DNA of 64,000 nucleotides from Dyadobacter sp. SG02 (GTDB lineage Bacteria; Bacteroidota; Bacteroidia; Cytophagales; Spirosomataceae), in assembly GCF_900109045.1 (NCBI RefSeq), contig NZ_FNYL01000012.1, positions 186,001 through 250,000 of the forward strand, written 5' to 3'. Made by a program: the position numbers and the translations under genes. Shown in pieces: positions 24,964 through 35,212 of this stretch (positions are counted from its first letter, which is position 1; the number at the start of each line of letters is the position of its first letter). Below the pieces are notes generated by a model. It saw nothing but the letters and a program-made list of their open reading frames with translations, searched no databases and was not told where the DNA came from.

Positions 24964-26596
24964 ATTTCCCGTTTCCGGCACGGGCTTCCTGTTTGGCTTT
25001 ATCATAATCGTAAAACCACTTGAAAGTCTTGTCATAATCCTCGGCGCCTACGCGTTTGTACCATTCCTCATATTTGGCCACTAGCTTTTTAGCGATTTCA
25101 GGCTGCTTGTCGAACTGGTCGTTCAGCTCCGTGCGGTCCTTCTCCACATCATACAACTGCCATTTTTCGGTCTTTTCCGCCACGAGTTTCCATTTGCCGT
25201 CGCGGATTGCGCGGTTGCCTTCGTGTTCCCAGAAAATAGGGTTCTTGCGGTTGATGGGTTTCCCGGTGAATGCCGGTTTCAAGCTCGCACCTTCCAGAGG
25301 CTGGATGGTGTTACCGGCATAAGTTGACGGATAGTTAGCATTACCCAAATCCACGAGCGTGGCCATAATGTCGATAATATGCGCGGGCTGGCGTTCGAAC
25401 TTGCCGTTGCGCGACGCCGGGATGCCCGCGGGCCACGAGATAATGCCCGGCGACGAAATGCCGCCTTCGTGCGTATGGTGCTTGTAAGCCCAGAACGGCG
25501 TACAAGCCGCTTCCGCCCAGCCCTGGCCCAGGAAAACGGTCGATTTGGCCGTACCGGGCTGGTCGCCTTCATAGCGGCCTTCGATGCCTGGTTCAGCATT
25601 ACCGCCATTGTCCGACACAAACAAAATGACAGTATCGTCAAAAACGCCCCGCTTTTTCAGGCCCGCCACCAGGTCGCCGATGCTTTTGTCGAGCCGGTAG
25701 ATCACCGCCGCGTAAATCGCCATCATATCGTCATAACGCTTCTTCTCCGCGTCGCTCAGGCTGTCCCATTTCTTCACATTCGGGTTAATCGGCGGCAGTT
25801 TCCACGACGGGTCCACAAGACCTAATTTGATCTGTTTCTCGTACCGTTCCTGGCGCAACTTTTCCCAGCCTTTGAGATACTTACCGCGAAATTTGGCAAT
25901 ATCTTCTTCGGGCGCCTGCAATGGGAAATGCGGCGCATTATGCGCGAGGTAAAGCATAAACGGCTTTTTCTCGGCCACCGCTTCGTCGATGAACCGCAGG
26001 CCGTAATCGGTCCACAAGTCGGTCGAGTACCAATCCTTCGGCAGCTTATCCGAGTCGTTCGGAATTTCCTGACCATTCAGAAACAGCTTGGCATTGTTGC
26101 CATTGGCATAATAAAAACCTCCCGCAGGCGCATGCAGCGAGCGGTCGAAGCCGCGGTTTGACGGGTACACGCCGTGCTGGTGACCGACGTGCCATTTACC
26201 GGTCATAGCCGTAAAATAGCCCGCGCTTTTCATTACCTCGGCGATAGTGACGCTGTTATGGTTCAACTGACCCCGGTAGGCCGGGTGATCGGTGCCCTTA
26301 TCGTCCATCATATGCCCGATACCCGCCTGATGGCTGTAAACACCCGTGAGCAGGGCCGCGCGCGTGGGGCAGCAGCGGGCCGTGTTGTAAAAATTGGTCA
26401 GTCTTACGCCGTTTTGCGCCAGTTTATCCAGGTTAGGCGTCGGGATTTCGCTGCCGTAACAACCTAGATCGGCGTAGCCGAGGTCGTCGGCGAGGATCAC
26501 GATTACGTTGGGCTTCTTCTGGGCGAATGCGGCCTGTGCTGCAAATGCAAGCACAAGCAACAGCAGCCGGCTGAATTGTTTTTTATACATATTCAT
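24962..26596 (-). CDS. secreted arylsulfatase (S1 family, bacterial PAS-like)
   Basis: This 544-residue sulfatase has a signal peptide ending AFAQ and site CCPTR (C75). VIVILADDLGYADLGCYGSEI, MTGKWHVGHQHG, YLAHNAPHFPLQAP and FVSDNGGNAEPG are typical of bacterial arylsulfatases related to the Pseudomonas enzyme. It carries long insertions (residues ~225-290, and WAEAACTPFWAYKHHTHEGG) seen in that group. Co-directional with flanking sulfatases, with gaps of 19 bases upstream and a repeat array downstream. Likely acts on simple aryl or carbohydrate sulfates in the periplasm. Confidence 0.92.
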   Translation of the reverse strand: MNMYKKQFSRLLLLVLAFAAQAAFAQKKPNVIVILADDLGYADLGCYGSEIPTPNLDKLAQNGVRLTNFYNTARCCPTRAALLTGVYSHQAGIGHMMDDKGTDHPAYRGQLNHNSVTIAEVMKSAGYFTAMTGKWHVGHQHGVYPSNRGFDRSLHAPAGGFYYANGNNAKLFLNGQEIPNDSDKLPKDWYSTDLWTDYGLRFIDEAVAEKKPFMLYLAHNAPHFPLQAPEEDIAKFRGKYLKGWEKLRQERYEKQIKLGLVDPSWKLPPINPNVKKWDSLSDAEKKRYDDMMAIYAAVIYRLDKSIGDLVAGLKKRGVFDDTVILFVSDNGGNAEPGIEGRYEGDQPGTAKSTVFLGQGWAEAACTPFWAYKHHTHEGGISSPGIISWPAGIPASRNGKFERQPAHIIDIMATLVDLGNANYPSTYAGNTIQPLEGASLKPAFTGKPINRKNPIFWEHEGNRAIRDGKWKLVAEKTEKWQLYDVEKDRTELNDQFDKQPEIAKKLVAKYEEWYKRVGAEDYDKTFKWFYDYDKAKQEARAGNGK

Positions 26597-26615
26597 TGAT
26601 TGATAATTTTAATAA

Positions 26616-28955
26616 CTATTGATACCGGATCGTCACCTTCTTCAACTTGCCGGTGAATGCAAACGGCGACTGGTACTGGTCCGAAACGGCGAATTTCTGG
26701 TCGCGGCCCACATCCGTACCGTCGATCTGTCGCGGGCCTTGCACCTGCGCCTGAGTAGCCGCGAAATTGCGCTCGCCTACCTTTTCCTCATTGATATATA
26801 CCGTCTCCTTCCCTACCGACTTGCTGCCCTCCGACGGCCCGGTGAACTCATACACCAGTTTGAAATGCACCCTACCGGTCGGAACAGCATTGGTTGAAGC
26901 CAGATGGTACGAATCCCGAGCGGTGTTATGCGCATAATGCAGCTTCCCATCCTTCAAAAACAGGCTGATGCCGCTCTTTTCCCCTCCTACTGCAAAAAGC
27001 ACGCCCTCTTCTTTTCCGGTCGCAATATCCGCTTCGGCATCCACCGTGAAAGAACGTCCGTCATAAAGCGGGCTGCTCACGCCAACGAGGTTATCTACGC
27101 CCGGAAATAGGATAATCTCGGGTATTTTGCCGTACACCGTCCTGCCCGCGGGCATATCGTGCGCGGTGAAATCTTTGAGCGGGTACACATTATACTTCTT
27201 CGCCTCCTGGTCGAAAACGGCCTGCAACTCTTTCAGCTTTTCCGGGTTTTTAGCGGCCAGGTTAATGCGCTCGTTGAAATCCTCGTTCAGGTTATACAAT
27301 TCCCACACATCCTTGCTGAAATCCACCGACTTCCCCGTCGGATCGGCCTTGCTGCCCGCATCGAAACCTTCCCAAACCGAATGTCCTTTCGAAGCCTTCC
27401 AGCCGTCTTTGTAAATCGATAATGCGCCCGCGATCTCGTAATACTGCACCGTATGTCGCGAAGTCGCATTCTTCTGATCTACCGAATAGGCCAGGCTCGT
27501 GCCCTCGAAAGGCTCTTGCTTGTAGCCGTTGATCACCTTCGGCGCCTCGGCTTTCGCCAGTTCCAATGTTGTAGGCAAAATGTCGTTCACATGCCCGTAC
27601 TGGTTGCGGATACCACCCTTCTCCTTAATGCCTTTGGGATAATGCAAAATCATCGGATTGCGCGTGCCGCCTTCGGTATTCGCATCGCCTTTCCAGTAGC
27701 GGAACGGCGTATTGGCTGCCGCCGCCCAGCCGATCGGATAATCGGTGCTCGACTCGTCGGTACCGATCAGGTCGCGGGCATTCAGAATGGCATCGATCCG
27801 CGCCTCGCCTTGCAACCGGTTGATCTGCGGACTGATGGTACCATGCTCGGTACCGCCTTTGCTAGCGCCATTATCACCCAAAATCACCGCTATGACTGTA
27901 TTATCTAGCTGGTCGATCTGTTCGAGGTAGTTTACAATGCGGCCGATCTCATAATCGGTGTAAGTATAAAATGCGGCATACACTTCCATGAAATGCGCAT
28001 AGGCTTTCTTCTCCTTCTCCGAAAGCGTCGCCCATTCCTTCACACCCGGGTTGCGCTCGGGGAGCACGGCGTTTTGGGGGATAATGCCCAGCTTCTTCTG
28101 TTTTTCGATCACGATCTCGCGATACTTGTCCCAACCCATGTCAAACTTGCCCTTGTACTGGTCGATCCACTCCTTCGCCACCTGGTGCGGTGAATGCGTG
28201 GCGCCGGTGGCGAGGTACAGGAAGAATGGCCGCTCGGCATCCACCGACTTCTGGTTCGCGATGTATTTGATGGCCTTATCGGCCAGCAGTTCGTTCAAAT
28301 GTTTGGTATTAGGCTCAATATCCAGCTTCGTCACATCCTCCCAAAGCTCGGGATGCCACTGGTCGGTGGCGCCGGGAAGGAAGCCGTAATAATGGTCGAA
28401 ACCGCGCCCGGTCGGCCAGCGGTTGAATGGCCCGGCCTGGGAGTTTTCGGTCACGGGTGTAAGGTGCCATTTACCCAATGCATAAGTAGCGTAACCGTTT
28501 TCCCGCAACACCTCGGCCGCCGTACCTTTCTCGAAAGGAATGTAGGTATCATACCCCGGAAAATCAACCGCAGCCGGCGTTAGCAAACCGACATGTGCCG
28601 AATGGTGATTCCTGCCCGTGAGCAGGGCCGCGCGCGTAGGCGAACAGATCGCCGTCGTATGGAAGTTGGTAAAACGCAAACCATTGTTGGCCAGCTTCTC
28701 GATGTTCGGGGTTTCCACCAACCCGCCGAATGCGGTCGTAGCCCCGAAACCCGCGTCGTCGATCAATATCCAAACTACATTCGGCGCGCCTTTCGCGGCT
28801 CTTTTGTTGTATTGAATGTGAAACGGCGTCGATTCCTGCAAGGTCTTGCCCGCCTTGCCATTCCACGGCTGCTGTGGGCTATGCTGCGCCATTAGTGGCT
28901 GAATGGACAGACCACCAGCCAGCATTACGGCACTGATTTTGAATAAGTTCTTCAT
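26616..28955 (-). CDS. large secreted arylsulfatase with C-terminal jelly-roll
   Basis: This 779-residue protein is a PAS-type arylsulfatase. The site is CSPTR (C104), with VVWILIDDAGFGATTAFGG, YALGKWHLTP and VILGDNGASKGGTEHG. Residues ~1-600 are catalytic. The C-terminal ~150 residues (SFTVDAEADIATGKEEGVLF, VHFKLVYEFTG) look like a concanavalin-type beta-sandwich, perhaps for substrate binding. A paralogue of the same architecture lies at 37672-39993. The signal peptide ends near LMAQ. Confidence 0.92.
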   Translation of the reverse strand: MKNLFKISAVMLAGGLSIQPLMAQHSPQQPWNGKAGKTLQESTPFHIQYNKRAAKGAPNVVWILIDDAGFGATTAFGGLVETPNIEKLANNGLRFTNFHTTAICSPTRAALLTGRNHHSAHVGLLTPAAVDFPGYDTYIPFEKGTAAEVLRENGYATYALGKWHLTPVTENSQAGPFNRWPTGRGFDHYYGFLPGATDQWHPELWEDVTKLDIEPNTKHLNELLADKAIKYIANQKSVDAERPFFLYLATGATHSPHQVAKEWIDQYKGKFDMGWDKYREIVIEKQKKLGIIPQNAVLPERNPGVKEWATLSEKEKKAYAHFMEVYAAFYTYTDYEIGRIVNYLEQIDQLDNTVIAVILGDNGASKGGTEHGTISPQINRLQGEARIDAILNARDLIGTDESSTDYPIGWAAAANTPFRYWKGDANTEGGTRNPMILHYPKGIKEKGGIRNQYGHVNDILPTTLELAKAEAPKVINGYKQEPFEGTSLAYSVDQKNATSRHTVQYYEIAGALSIYKDGWKASKGHSVWEGFDAGSKADPTGKSVDFSKDVWELYNLNEDFNERINLAAKNPEKLKELQAVFDQEAKKYNVYPLKDFTAHDMPAGRTVYGKIPEIILFPGVDNLVGVSSPLYDGRSFTVDAEADIATGKEEGVLFAVGGEKSGISLFLKDGKLHYAHNTARDSYHLASTNAVPTGRVHFKLVYEFTGPSEGSKSVGKETVYINEEKVGERNFAATQAQVQGPRQIDGTDVGRDQKFAVSDQYQSPFAFTGKLKKVTIRYQ

Positions 28956-28980
28956 TTTATTTTGGTATAATAAAAAATCG

Positions 28981-30447
28981 CTATTCCTCGGTTGTTACCG
29001 CCCGTGCTCTACTTGACTTTGGCTGTGTGCCCGGCGCATATTCCGGATTCAGCTGCGTCGGGACCGGTGCATGCGTCTTTTGTTTCCAGGCTTCGAGTTT
29101 ATCTTTCAACTCTTTCGTTTTGGCACGATTCGATTTCGCCAGATCTTTCGTCTCGCCGATGTCCGCGCGGATATTGTACAGCTCTACGCGTCCATCCTCG
29201 TAAAACTGGTGCAGTTTGAAATCACCCGAGCGAATGGTGCTGACCGGCCTCGTCCGGAATGCGTCCTTATTGCGCTGGTCGCCCTTGTAGGCTTCGAGGT
29301 ACGCAGGAAAATGCCAGAAAATGTCGCGCTGCGCCGCCGGTTTGCCTGAAAGCAGCGGCAGGAAGCTCTGCCCGTCCACTTCCGCATTCAACGGTTTTTG
29401 AATGCTGGCCACTTCCAGCAACGTCGGGTAAAAATCGACGCCTATCACGGGCGAATCGGTTTGCGAACCGGCCTTCGTTTTACCCGGCCATTTCACGATC
29501 AGCGGCACGCGCACACCTCCTTCGTAAAGCATTCCCTTTGAGCCGCGCAACGGGTGCTGGGCCGTTACTGCGCCCATTCCGCCATTGTCGGAGAAAAACA
29601 CCACGAGGGTATTTTCGGTCAGGTTCAATGCGTCGAGCTGCTTCAAAACGCGGCCAATGCCCTCGTCGGCGCTCTGGATCATCGCCGCGTACACGGGATT
29701 ATGGTGATAAGCGTCGCCTTTTTTGGATTTGTATTTGGTAATAATGTCCGCCTTGGCTTCAATGGGCGTATGCACGGCGAAGTACGACAGGTACAGAAAA
29801 AACGGCTGCTGCTTGTGGGTGTCGAGGAACTTCAACGCCTCGTCGGTCAGCCGGTCGGTGAGGTATTCGCCTTCCTGGCCGGTGGTAATGCCCTCGTGGG
29901 GCGATGTTTTTCCATCTTTATTATAAGGATAGAAATAGGCGCTCGTGCCGCCCGTACCGCCAATTACGTGCTCAAACCCCTGCGCATGGGCGTCCGCGCC
30001 CTTGCCTTTCCCGCCCAACTGCCATTTACCGATCAGGCCGGTGCTGTAACCTGCATTTTTCAGTTCTTCCGCAATGGTCACGAAAGCGGGGTTTAAAACA
30101 GTATTATTCTCGATCGGGATCAGCTTGCGATCTACCGAGTTGCCCCGATCGGCATTACCTACCGTGTAAATGCCATGGCGCGGCGTGTATTTGCCCGTCA
30201 TGAGCGAAGCGCGGCTCGGCGCGCAGTTCGGGCCAACGGAATAGGCCTGCGAAAACCACATCCCCTCCTTCCTCAGGCGGTCGATGTTGGGCGTTTCGTA
30301 GTATTTGCTACCCGCCGACCTCAGGTCGGTCCAGCCCCAGTCATCGACGAGGATGAAGAGGATATTCGGCTTTTCCTGCGTCTGCGCGAAGGCTTGCGTT
30401 GCGACGGCAGCCAGCAAAAGCAATGCTTTTGAAAGGTATTTTTTCAT
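28981..30447 (-). CDS. secreted S1-family sulfatase
   Basis: The ATG at 30447 gives 488 residues with a signal peptide ending AFAQ. The site is CAPSR (C75). Motifs: ILVDDWGWTDLRSAGSKYY, LIGKWQLGGKG, FAVHTPIEAK and FSDNGGMGAVT. The layout resembles N-acetylgalactosamine/arylsulfatase-type S1 enzymes. It is the first sulfatase after SusD (gap ~45 bases) and so the promoter-proximal member of the eight-enzyme run. The C-terminal tail (GTQPKSSRARAVTTEE) is basic and probably disordered. Confidence 0.9.
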   Translation of the reverse strand: MKKYLSKALLLLAAVATQAFAQTQEKPNILFILVDDWGWTDLRSAGSKYYETPNIDRLRKEGMWFSQAYSVGPNCAPSRASLMTGKYTPRHGIYTVGNADRGNSVDRKLIPIENNTVLNPAFVTIAEELKNAGYSTGLIGKWQLGGKGKGADAHAQGFEHVIGGTGGTSAYFYPYNKDGKTSPHEGITTGQEGEYLTDRLTDEALKFLDTHKQQPFFLYLSYFAVHTPIEAKADIITKYKSKKGDAYHHNPVYAAMIQSADEGIGRVLKQLDALNLTENTLVVFFSDNGGMGAVTAQHPLRGSKGMLYEGGVRVPLIVKWPGKTKAGSQTDSPVIGVDFYPTLLEVASIQKPLNAEVDGQSFLPLLSGKPAAQRDIFWHFPAYLEAYKGDQRNKDAFRTRPVSTIRSGDFKLHQFYEDGRVELYNIRADIGETKDLAKSNRAKTKELKDKLEAWKQKTHAPVPTQLNPEYAPGTQPKSSRARAVTTEE

Positions 30448-30491
30448 ATAGAAGGTCATAAGGCATTATCCATCAGCTGATCAAAAAATCC

Positions 30492-31919
30492 TTACTCCCA
30501 CCCCGGATTCTGCACCAGTTTCGGGTTCAAATCCATTTCGCGTTGCGGGATCGGGTGCAGGTAATGCTTCTCGGCGGCGTTGGTTTTACCGGCGGCGTGT
30601 AATGCGGTGATCATCCGTTTGGTACGCACAAGGTCGAACCAGCGCTGGAATTCAAACATCAGTTCCAGCCGACGTTCCGAATAGATCGCCTCGCGGAACT
30701 GGTCTTTACTCAATCCACTCAATACGTCCAGCCCCGCGCGCTTGCGGACGCGGTTCACGGCCGCGAAGGCATCGGTCGTCGGGCCGCCGGCTTCGTTCAC
30801 CGCTTCGGCATAAATCAGCAATATTTCGGCAAACCGGATCACCGGGATATTCTTGGCCGATTCGGTCGGGTTCACGATCTGGGCCAGATCAAAATATTTG
30901 AAAAAACGTGGCGGGAAAGTGATTTCCTTACCGGTAGTAGGGCTCACGAGGGATGTAAAAAACGTAACGTCGCGGCGTTTATCCTTCTCACTGAACAGCT
31001 TATACACATCGGCATGCGGCTCGTCGGTACCCGCCGAAGCCACGCCCGGTATCCCTACCGGCGTCGCCGACGATGCCAGGCGGTTGCCCTGTCCATTGAC
31101 ATTCGATTTACATTGAACCGAGAAAATATGCTCTTTCCCGTTCTTGGTAGCCACATTGAAAACATCGGCGAAATTCTCGAACAAATCATAGCCATAAGGC
31201 CCGTTGATCACTTCCTGGCTTTTTGCGGCGGCCTTGTCCCACTCCTGGCGCGTGAGGTACACTTTGGCCAGAATGGATTTCGCAGCTCCACCGGTTGCCC
31301 GGCCAGCATCGGCCCCGGTAAATACGTTGGGCAATGCCTCGGCGTCGGTCAGGTCCTGGATGATCTGTTTGTAAACATCCTCCTTAGGCGTCCGCGTGAC
31401 CTGGATAGCTTCGTTACCCAGCGAACCGTTTTCTTCCAATATCAGCGGCACATCGCCCCAGAGCCGCACGATATTGAAATAGGTTAGCGCACGCAGGAAC
31501 TTCGCTTCATTCACAAGCCGCGTGCGTAAAGTGGCGTCCATTTCGATACCCGGAATGCGGGCAATGGCGATATTCGCACGGTTAATGGCCACATAACTTT
31601 CCCTCCACAGCTCGTCCACACGGTCGTTGGTAGTGGAATGCGCCAGTACGGAAATCGTACGTACATCCGCATTCGTCACGCGCAGGCCCGCGATGGCGTC
31701 GTCGGACATGATTTCGAATGCGAGGTGGAAAAGCCGGTTGTACATCGTAAGCCCCCCGTTGTTCAATGCGGCATTGTATACGGCGGTCACCGCGGCCAGC
31801 GCGTCGCTTTCGGTTTTGTAAAATTGTTCGGTCGTAATGAGGGAAGCGGGATCTTCATTCAGGTCCGTGCAGGCCGTGAAGCTGAAAATGCCCAATATCA
31901 GTAATAGTATCTTTTTCAT
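30492..31919 (-). CDS. SusD/RagB-family nutrient-binding lipoprotein
   Basis: This 475-residue lipoprotein (FSFTACTDL, Cys17) has the standard RagB/SusD fold: FYKTESDALAAVTAVYNAAL near the N-terminus, AKFLRALTYFNIVRLWGDVPLI in the middle and LELMFEFQRWFDLVRTKRM towards the end, closing with the common HYLHPIPQREMDLNP. It should form the lid of the SusC transporter encoded upstream. It is separated from susC by the 263-base inverted array R2, an unusual spacing for a SusCD pair. It is followed by sulfatase genes, implying a sulfated ligand. Confidence 0.95.
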   Translation of the reverse strand: MKKILLLILGIFSFTACTDLNEDPASLITTEQFYKTESDALAAVTAVYNAALNNGGLTMYNRLFHLAFEIMSDDAIAGLRVTNADVRTISVLAHSTTNDRVDELWRESYVAINRANIAIARIPGIEMDATLRTRLVNEAKFLRALTYFNIVRLWGDVPLILEENGSLGNEAIQVTRTPKEDVYKQIIQDLTDAEALPNVFTGADAGRATGGAAKSILAKVYLTRQEWDKAAAKSQEVINGPYGYDLFENFADVFNVATKNGKEHIFSVQCKSNVNGQGNRLASSATPVGIPGVASAGTDEPHADVYKLFSEKDKRRDVTFFTSLVSPTTGKEITFPPRFFKYFDLAQIVNPTESAKNIPVIRFAEILLIYAEAVNEAGGPTTDAFAAVNRVRKRAGLDVLSGLSKDQFREAIYSERRLELMFEFQRWFDLVRTKRMITALHAAGKTNAAEKHYLHPIPQREMDLNPKLVQNPGWE

Positions 31920-31924
31920 ATGTT

Positions 31925-32166
31925 GTCAGTTATGGTCGGTATTGTCATTGGTTCTCAGGAATTGTCACGGGTGGTCAGGTATTGTCGTTAGTTGTCAAGT
32001 ATTGTCAGGGGTGGTCAGGTATTGTCGTTGGTTGTCAAGAATTGTTTTTCAATGACTATTCCTGACCGCGCTTGACAATACCTGACAATACCTGACAATA
32101 CCTGACTACTCATGACAATACCTGACCACATTTGACAATACCTGACTACTCATGACAATACCTGAC
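31925..32166. repeat. inverted 10-bp repeat array R2 between susC and susD
   Basis: The left arm (31925-32043) holds twelve ~10-bp units starting GTC (commonest GTCAGGTATT; one unit is 9 bp, one starts CTC). After a short AT-rich gap, the right arm (about 32057-32166) holds eleven units of the reverse complement type, AATACCTGAC, with variants TACTCATGAC and CACATTTGAC. The arms could fold into an imperfect hairpin of ~110 bp in RNA or a cruciform in DNA. It fills almost all of the susC-susD gap, inside what should be one operon. It is not a CRISPR array: there are no spacers. Confidence 0.8.
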
Positions 32167-32182
32167 TCTTTACAAAGGGCAC

Positions 32183-35100
32183 CTAAAACGAAATACTTAG
32201 ACCGCCGAGAAACGACTTGCTACCGGGATACACGCTGTAATCGATGCCTTGTGCGAGCGTGCTTTGCTCGTTGCGGCTTACTTCGGGATCGAAGCCGGTG
32301 TATTTCGTCCAGGTCAGCAGGTTGGCGGCCGAAACGTACACCTTGATCTGGCTCGCGTGGATTTTGGAAGCGATGGACTTGGGCAGGTTGTAGCCCAGCG
32401 TCACGTTTTTCAGGCGCAGGAACGAGGCGTCCTCCACGTACCGGCTCGTATTTACCGGCGCCGGGTCTTCGAACGCGCGCTGGATTACATTGGTCGGGTT
32501 TGTGGGCGTCCAGCGCTCCAATGCGGTTACCGAGGCATTCTGCTGGCCGGTCAGGAGTTCGAGCTGCTGTTTGTTCTGGTTGAAAAGTTTGTTGCCGTAA
32601 GTTCCCTGGAAGAAGAAGCTCAGGTCGAAATTCAGGTAGGATAATGTGTTGGTAATCCCGCCCTGAAATTTCGGCTGGGCATTGCCAATGAGCGTCCGGT
32701 CGTCGGCTTGCGTAATCTTGCCGTCGCCATTGATATCGACATAGCGACGGTCGCCGGGCTTGGTTGTGGCCGGGTTAATGGTCGGCAGGTTGGCGATATC
32801 GTCGCCGGTCTGGAAGAGGCCATTGGTTTGATAACCATAAAAAGAACCTAATGGCTGGCCTACCTTGGCAATGTTAGCACCGGAAATAATGTAATCGGCG
32901 CCGTCACCGAGGGTTAGTACCTTATTTCGGTTGATAGAGAACACAAAATTGGTATTCCACGTAAATGCACCGGCGAAGTTTTCGGTGTTAATCCCCAATT
33001 CGATCCCCTTGTTCTCCACCGAACCATAGTTCTGCAATGCGGTCGACTGCCCGGTAGTATAGGGAATCGGCACGTTCAGGAGCAGGTTGGTCGTCTTTTT
33101 GTAATAGGCATCAAATACAAAATTGATGCGGTTTTTGTAAAGCGAAAGATCGATACCGGCGTCGTATTGCGCGGTGGTTTCCCAACCGAGATCCGGGTTG
33201 GCGATGCGGTTCGGGGCGAAACCGATGTAGGTCTGGCCGCCGAAGAAATAGGTAGTGGAATTCAGCGTCGCCAGCGACAGGTACTGGCCGATCTCCTGGT
33301 TACCCGTCACCCCGGCGCTCAGGCGGAGTTTCAGGTTGCTGATGGATTTGTAATTTGAAAGAAAATCCTCCCTCGAAATATTCCATGCAAATGCCGCGGA
33401 AGGAAAATAGCCCCACTTTTTGTCCTTACCAAAACGGGAAGAGCCATCGGCGCGGCCGCTCACCGTGAAAATGTATTTCTGGTCGATCGAATAGTTGATG
33501 CGCCCCAGCCAGGAGTTCAGCGCCCAGGCCGCCGAGCCCGACGACGGCTGGCTGTACACCGAGCCGCTTCCGAGGTCGTTGTATTCCAACTGGTCGGTCA
33601 CGAACGCTTCGGACGCAGCAATGGCACTTTCGGTTTCAAATGCCTGCTGCGTGTACCCGACTACAACGTTGAGTGAATGCGTTTGGTTAACTGTTTTGGA
33701 ATAACTTAAAGTATTCTCGTTCAGCCAGGTAGACGAAAATTTGGTACCGACCGAAGCCTTGCCCGTCGGGTTGGAGTTGGCGCCCTGGTAAATATCCGAA
33801 GGCACATATCGGTTTTGCTTGTTGTTGATCACATCCGCACCGAACGACACCTTGCCGACCAAGCCTTCCAGAAAAGTATATTCCCCATACACATTACCGA
33901 GCACCCGGTAGGTCTTAGTTTGGTTAACCTCTTTTTCCAAAGTGGCGATCGGGTTACCCAGCGGCGTCTCGAATTCGCTTTGATAAGTGTATTTGCCATT
34001 GGCATCGTACACATTTACGGTCGGCGGCATGGCGAGTAATGCATTCACGACGCCGTTGTTAGCCACCTGCGCCGTGATTTTGCTGGCCGTGAGGTTCACG
34101 CCTACCTTAAATTTGGAAGAAAAATCGCGGTCGAGGTTAATGCGCCCCGAATACCGCTCGAAATCGGTATTGCGCAGCACGCCGTCCTGCTTGAAATAGT
34201 TGCCCGAAATCGAATAGCGCGTACGGTCGTCCCCGCCGGTGAGCGACAGCTGGTGATTCTGGATCGGGGCCGAGCGGAATGCTTCGTTTTGCCAGTCGGT
34301 ACCTTCGCCCAATGCGTCGATCTGCGCCTGGGTGTAATAGGGTGCTTTTCCGGAATTCACGCGCGCATCGTTTTTGAGCAATGCCCAATCCTTTGCGTTG
34401 GTAAGCACATCTACTTTTTTCAGGACTTTCTGGGTGCCGTAATAGGCGTCATAGGTCAAAGTATTCTGGCCGGCCTTCCCTTTTTTAGTTGTAATAATCA
34501 CCACGCCGTTAGCACCCCGCGAGCCGTAAATGGCTGTCGCGGAGGCGTCTTTCAATACCTCGATGGACTCGATATCGCTCGGGTTCAGGCTGGAAAGCGC
34601 GTTAATGCTGGGCCCGGCCGTTACGCCCGCGCTGGCATCGGCATTGCTGTTGTAAACCGGAAAACCATCGATCACGTACAGCGGCTCGTTGCCGCCGGTA
34701 ATGGAGTTGCCCCCGCGTATACGTATGCTCACGGCCGCGCCTGGCTGCCCCGACGTTTGCGTTACCTGCACGCCCGCCGCCGCGCCTTGCAATGCGCGGT
34801 CGAAGGAGCTGATAGGTTGTTTCAAAGCCAGTTGCGGCACCGAAGCGACGGAACCGGTGATATCGCCCTTTTTCTGCGTCCCATAACCGATCACAACCAC
34901 CTCGTCGAGCACATTGGCGGTTTTCAGGACGATCTCGGCCGGCTCGCCGGTAAGTTCATAAATGTCGATTTCCTGCTGCTGGTAGCCGGTCAGGTTCACT
35001 TGCAATGTGAAGGGAAAATCGTCGGGTGCCGGGATGGAAAATTTGCCTTCGAGGTCGGTGGAGGCATAGCGCGAGGTGCCTTTGAGGACGACCGTCGCCC

Positions 35101-35212
35101 CGGGGACCGTCTGCCCGGTACCGTCCTTCACCACACCGGTGACGGTTTCCTGCGCGTAGGAATAACTTAAAAAGCCTGTCAGGAACAGGACCACGTAAAG
35201 GTACTTTCTCAT
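32183..35212 (-). CDS. SusC/RagA-family TonB-dependent transporter of the sulfatase locus
   Basis: This 1009-residue transporter has a signal peptide to about residue 20 (SYAQ), a carboxypeptidase-regulatory-like domain (VTGVVKDGTGQTVPGATVVLKG), a plug (LQGAAAGVQVTQTSGQPGAA, IEVLKDASATAIYGSRGANG) and a 22-strand barrel ending GGLSISF. It is the first gene of the long sulfatase operon and should import a sulfated compound or its products with TonB energy. Palindrome site D lies 220 bases upstream. The R2 array follows before susD. Confidence 0.95.
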   Translation of the reverse strand: MRKYLYVVLFLTGFLSYSYAQETVTGVVKDGTGQTVPGATVVLKGTSRYASTDLEGKFSIPAPDDFPFTLQVNLTGYQQQEIDIYELTGEPAEIVLKTANVLDEVVVIGYGTQKKGDITGSVASVPQLALKQPISSFDRALQGAAAGVQVTQTSGQPGAAVSIRIRGGNSITGGNEPLYVIDGFPVYNSNADASAGVTAGPSINALSSLNPSDIESIEVLKDASATAIYGSRGANGVVIITTKKGKAGQNTLTYDAYYGTQKVLKKVDVLTNAKDWALLKNDARVNSGKAPYYTQAQIDALGEGTDWQNEAFRSAPIQNHQLSLTGGDDRTRYSISGNYFKQDGVLRNTDFERYSGRINLDRDFSSKFKVGVNLTASKITAQVANNGVVNALLAMPPTVNVYDANGKYTYQSEFETPLGNPIATLEKEVNQTKTYRVLGNVYGEYTFLEGLVGKVSFGADVINNKQNRYVPSDIYQGANSNPTGKASVGTKFSSTWLNENTLSYSKTVNQTHSLNVVVGYTQQAFETESAIAASEAFVTDQLEYNDLGSGSVYSQPSSGSAAWALNSWLGRINYSIDQKYIFTVSGRADGSSRFGKDKKWGYFPSAAFAWNISREDFLSNYKSISNLKLRLSAGVTGNQEIGQYLSLATLNSTTYFFGGQTYIGFAPNRIANPDLGWETTAQYDAGIDLSLYKNRINFVFDAYYKKTTNLLLNVPIPYTTGQSTALQNYGSVENKGIELGINTENFAGAFTWNTNFVFSINRNKVLTLGDGADYIISGANIAKVGQPLGSFYGYQTNGLFQTGDDIANLPTINPATTKPGDRRYVDINGDGKITQADDRTLIGNAQPKFQGGITNTLSYLNFDLSFFFQGTYGNKLFNQNKQQLELLTGQQNASVTALERWTPTNPTNVIQRAFEDPAPVNTSRYVEDASFLRLKNVTLGYNLPKSIASKIHASQIKVYVSAANLLTWTKYTGFDPEVSRNEQSTLAQGIDYSVYPGSKSFLGGLSISF

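Noticed and set aside
31925..32166. Possible CRISPR array
   Set aside because: Units of ~10 bp follow each other without spacers and the two halves are inverted; no cas genes nearby.
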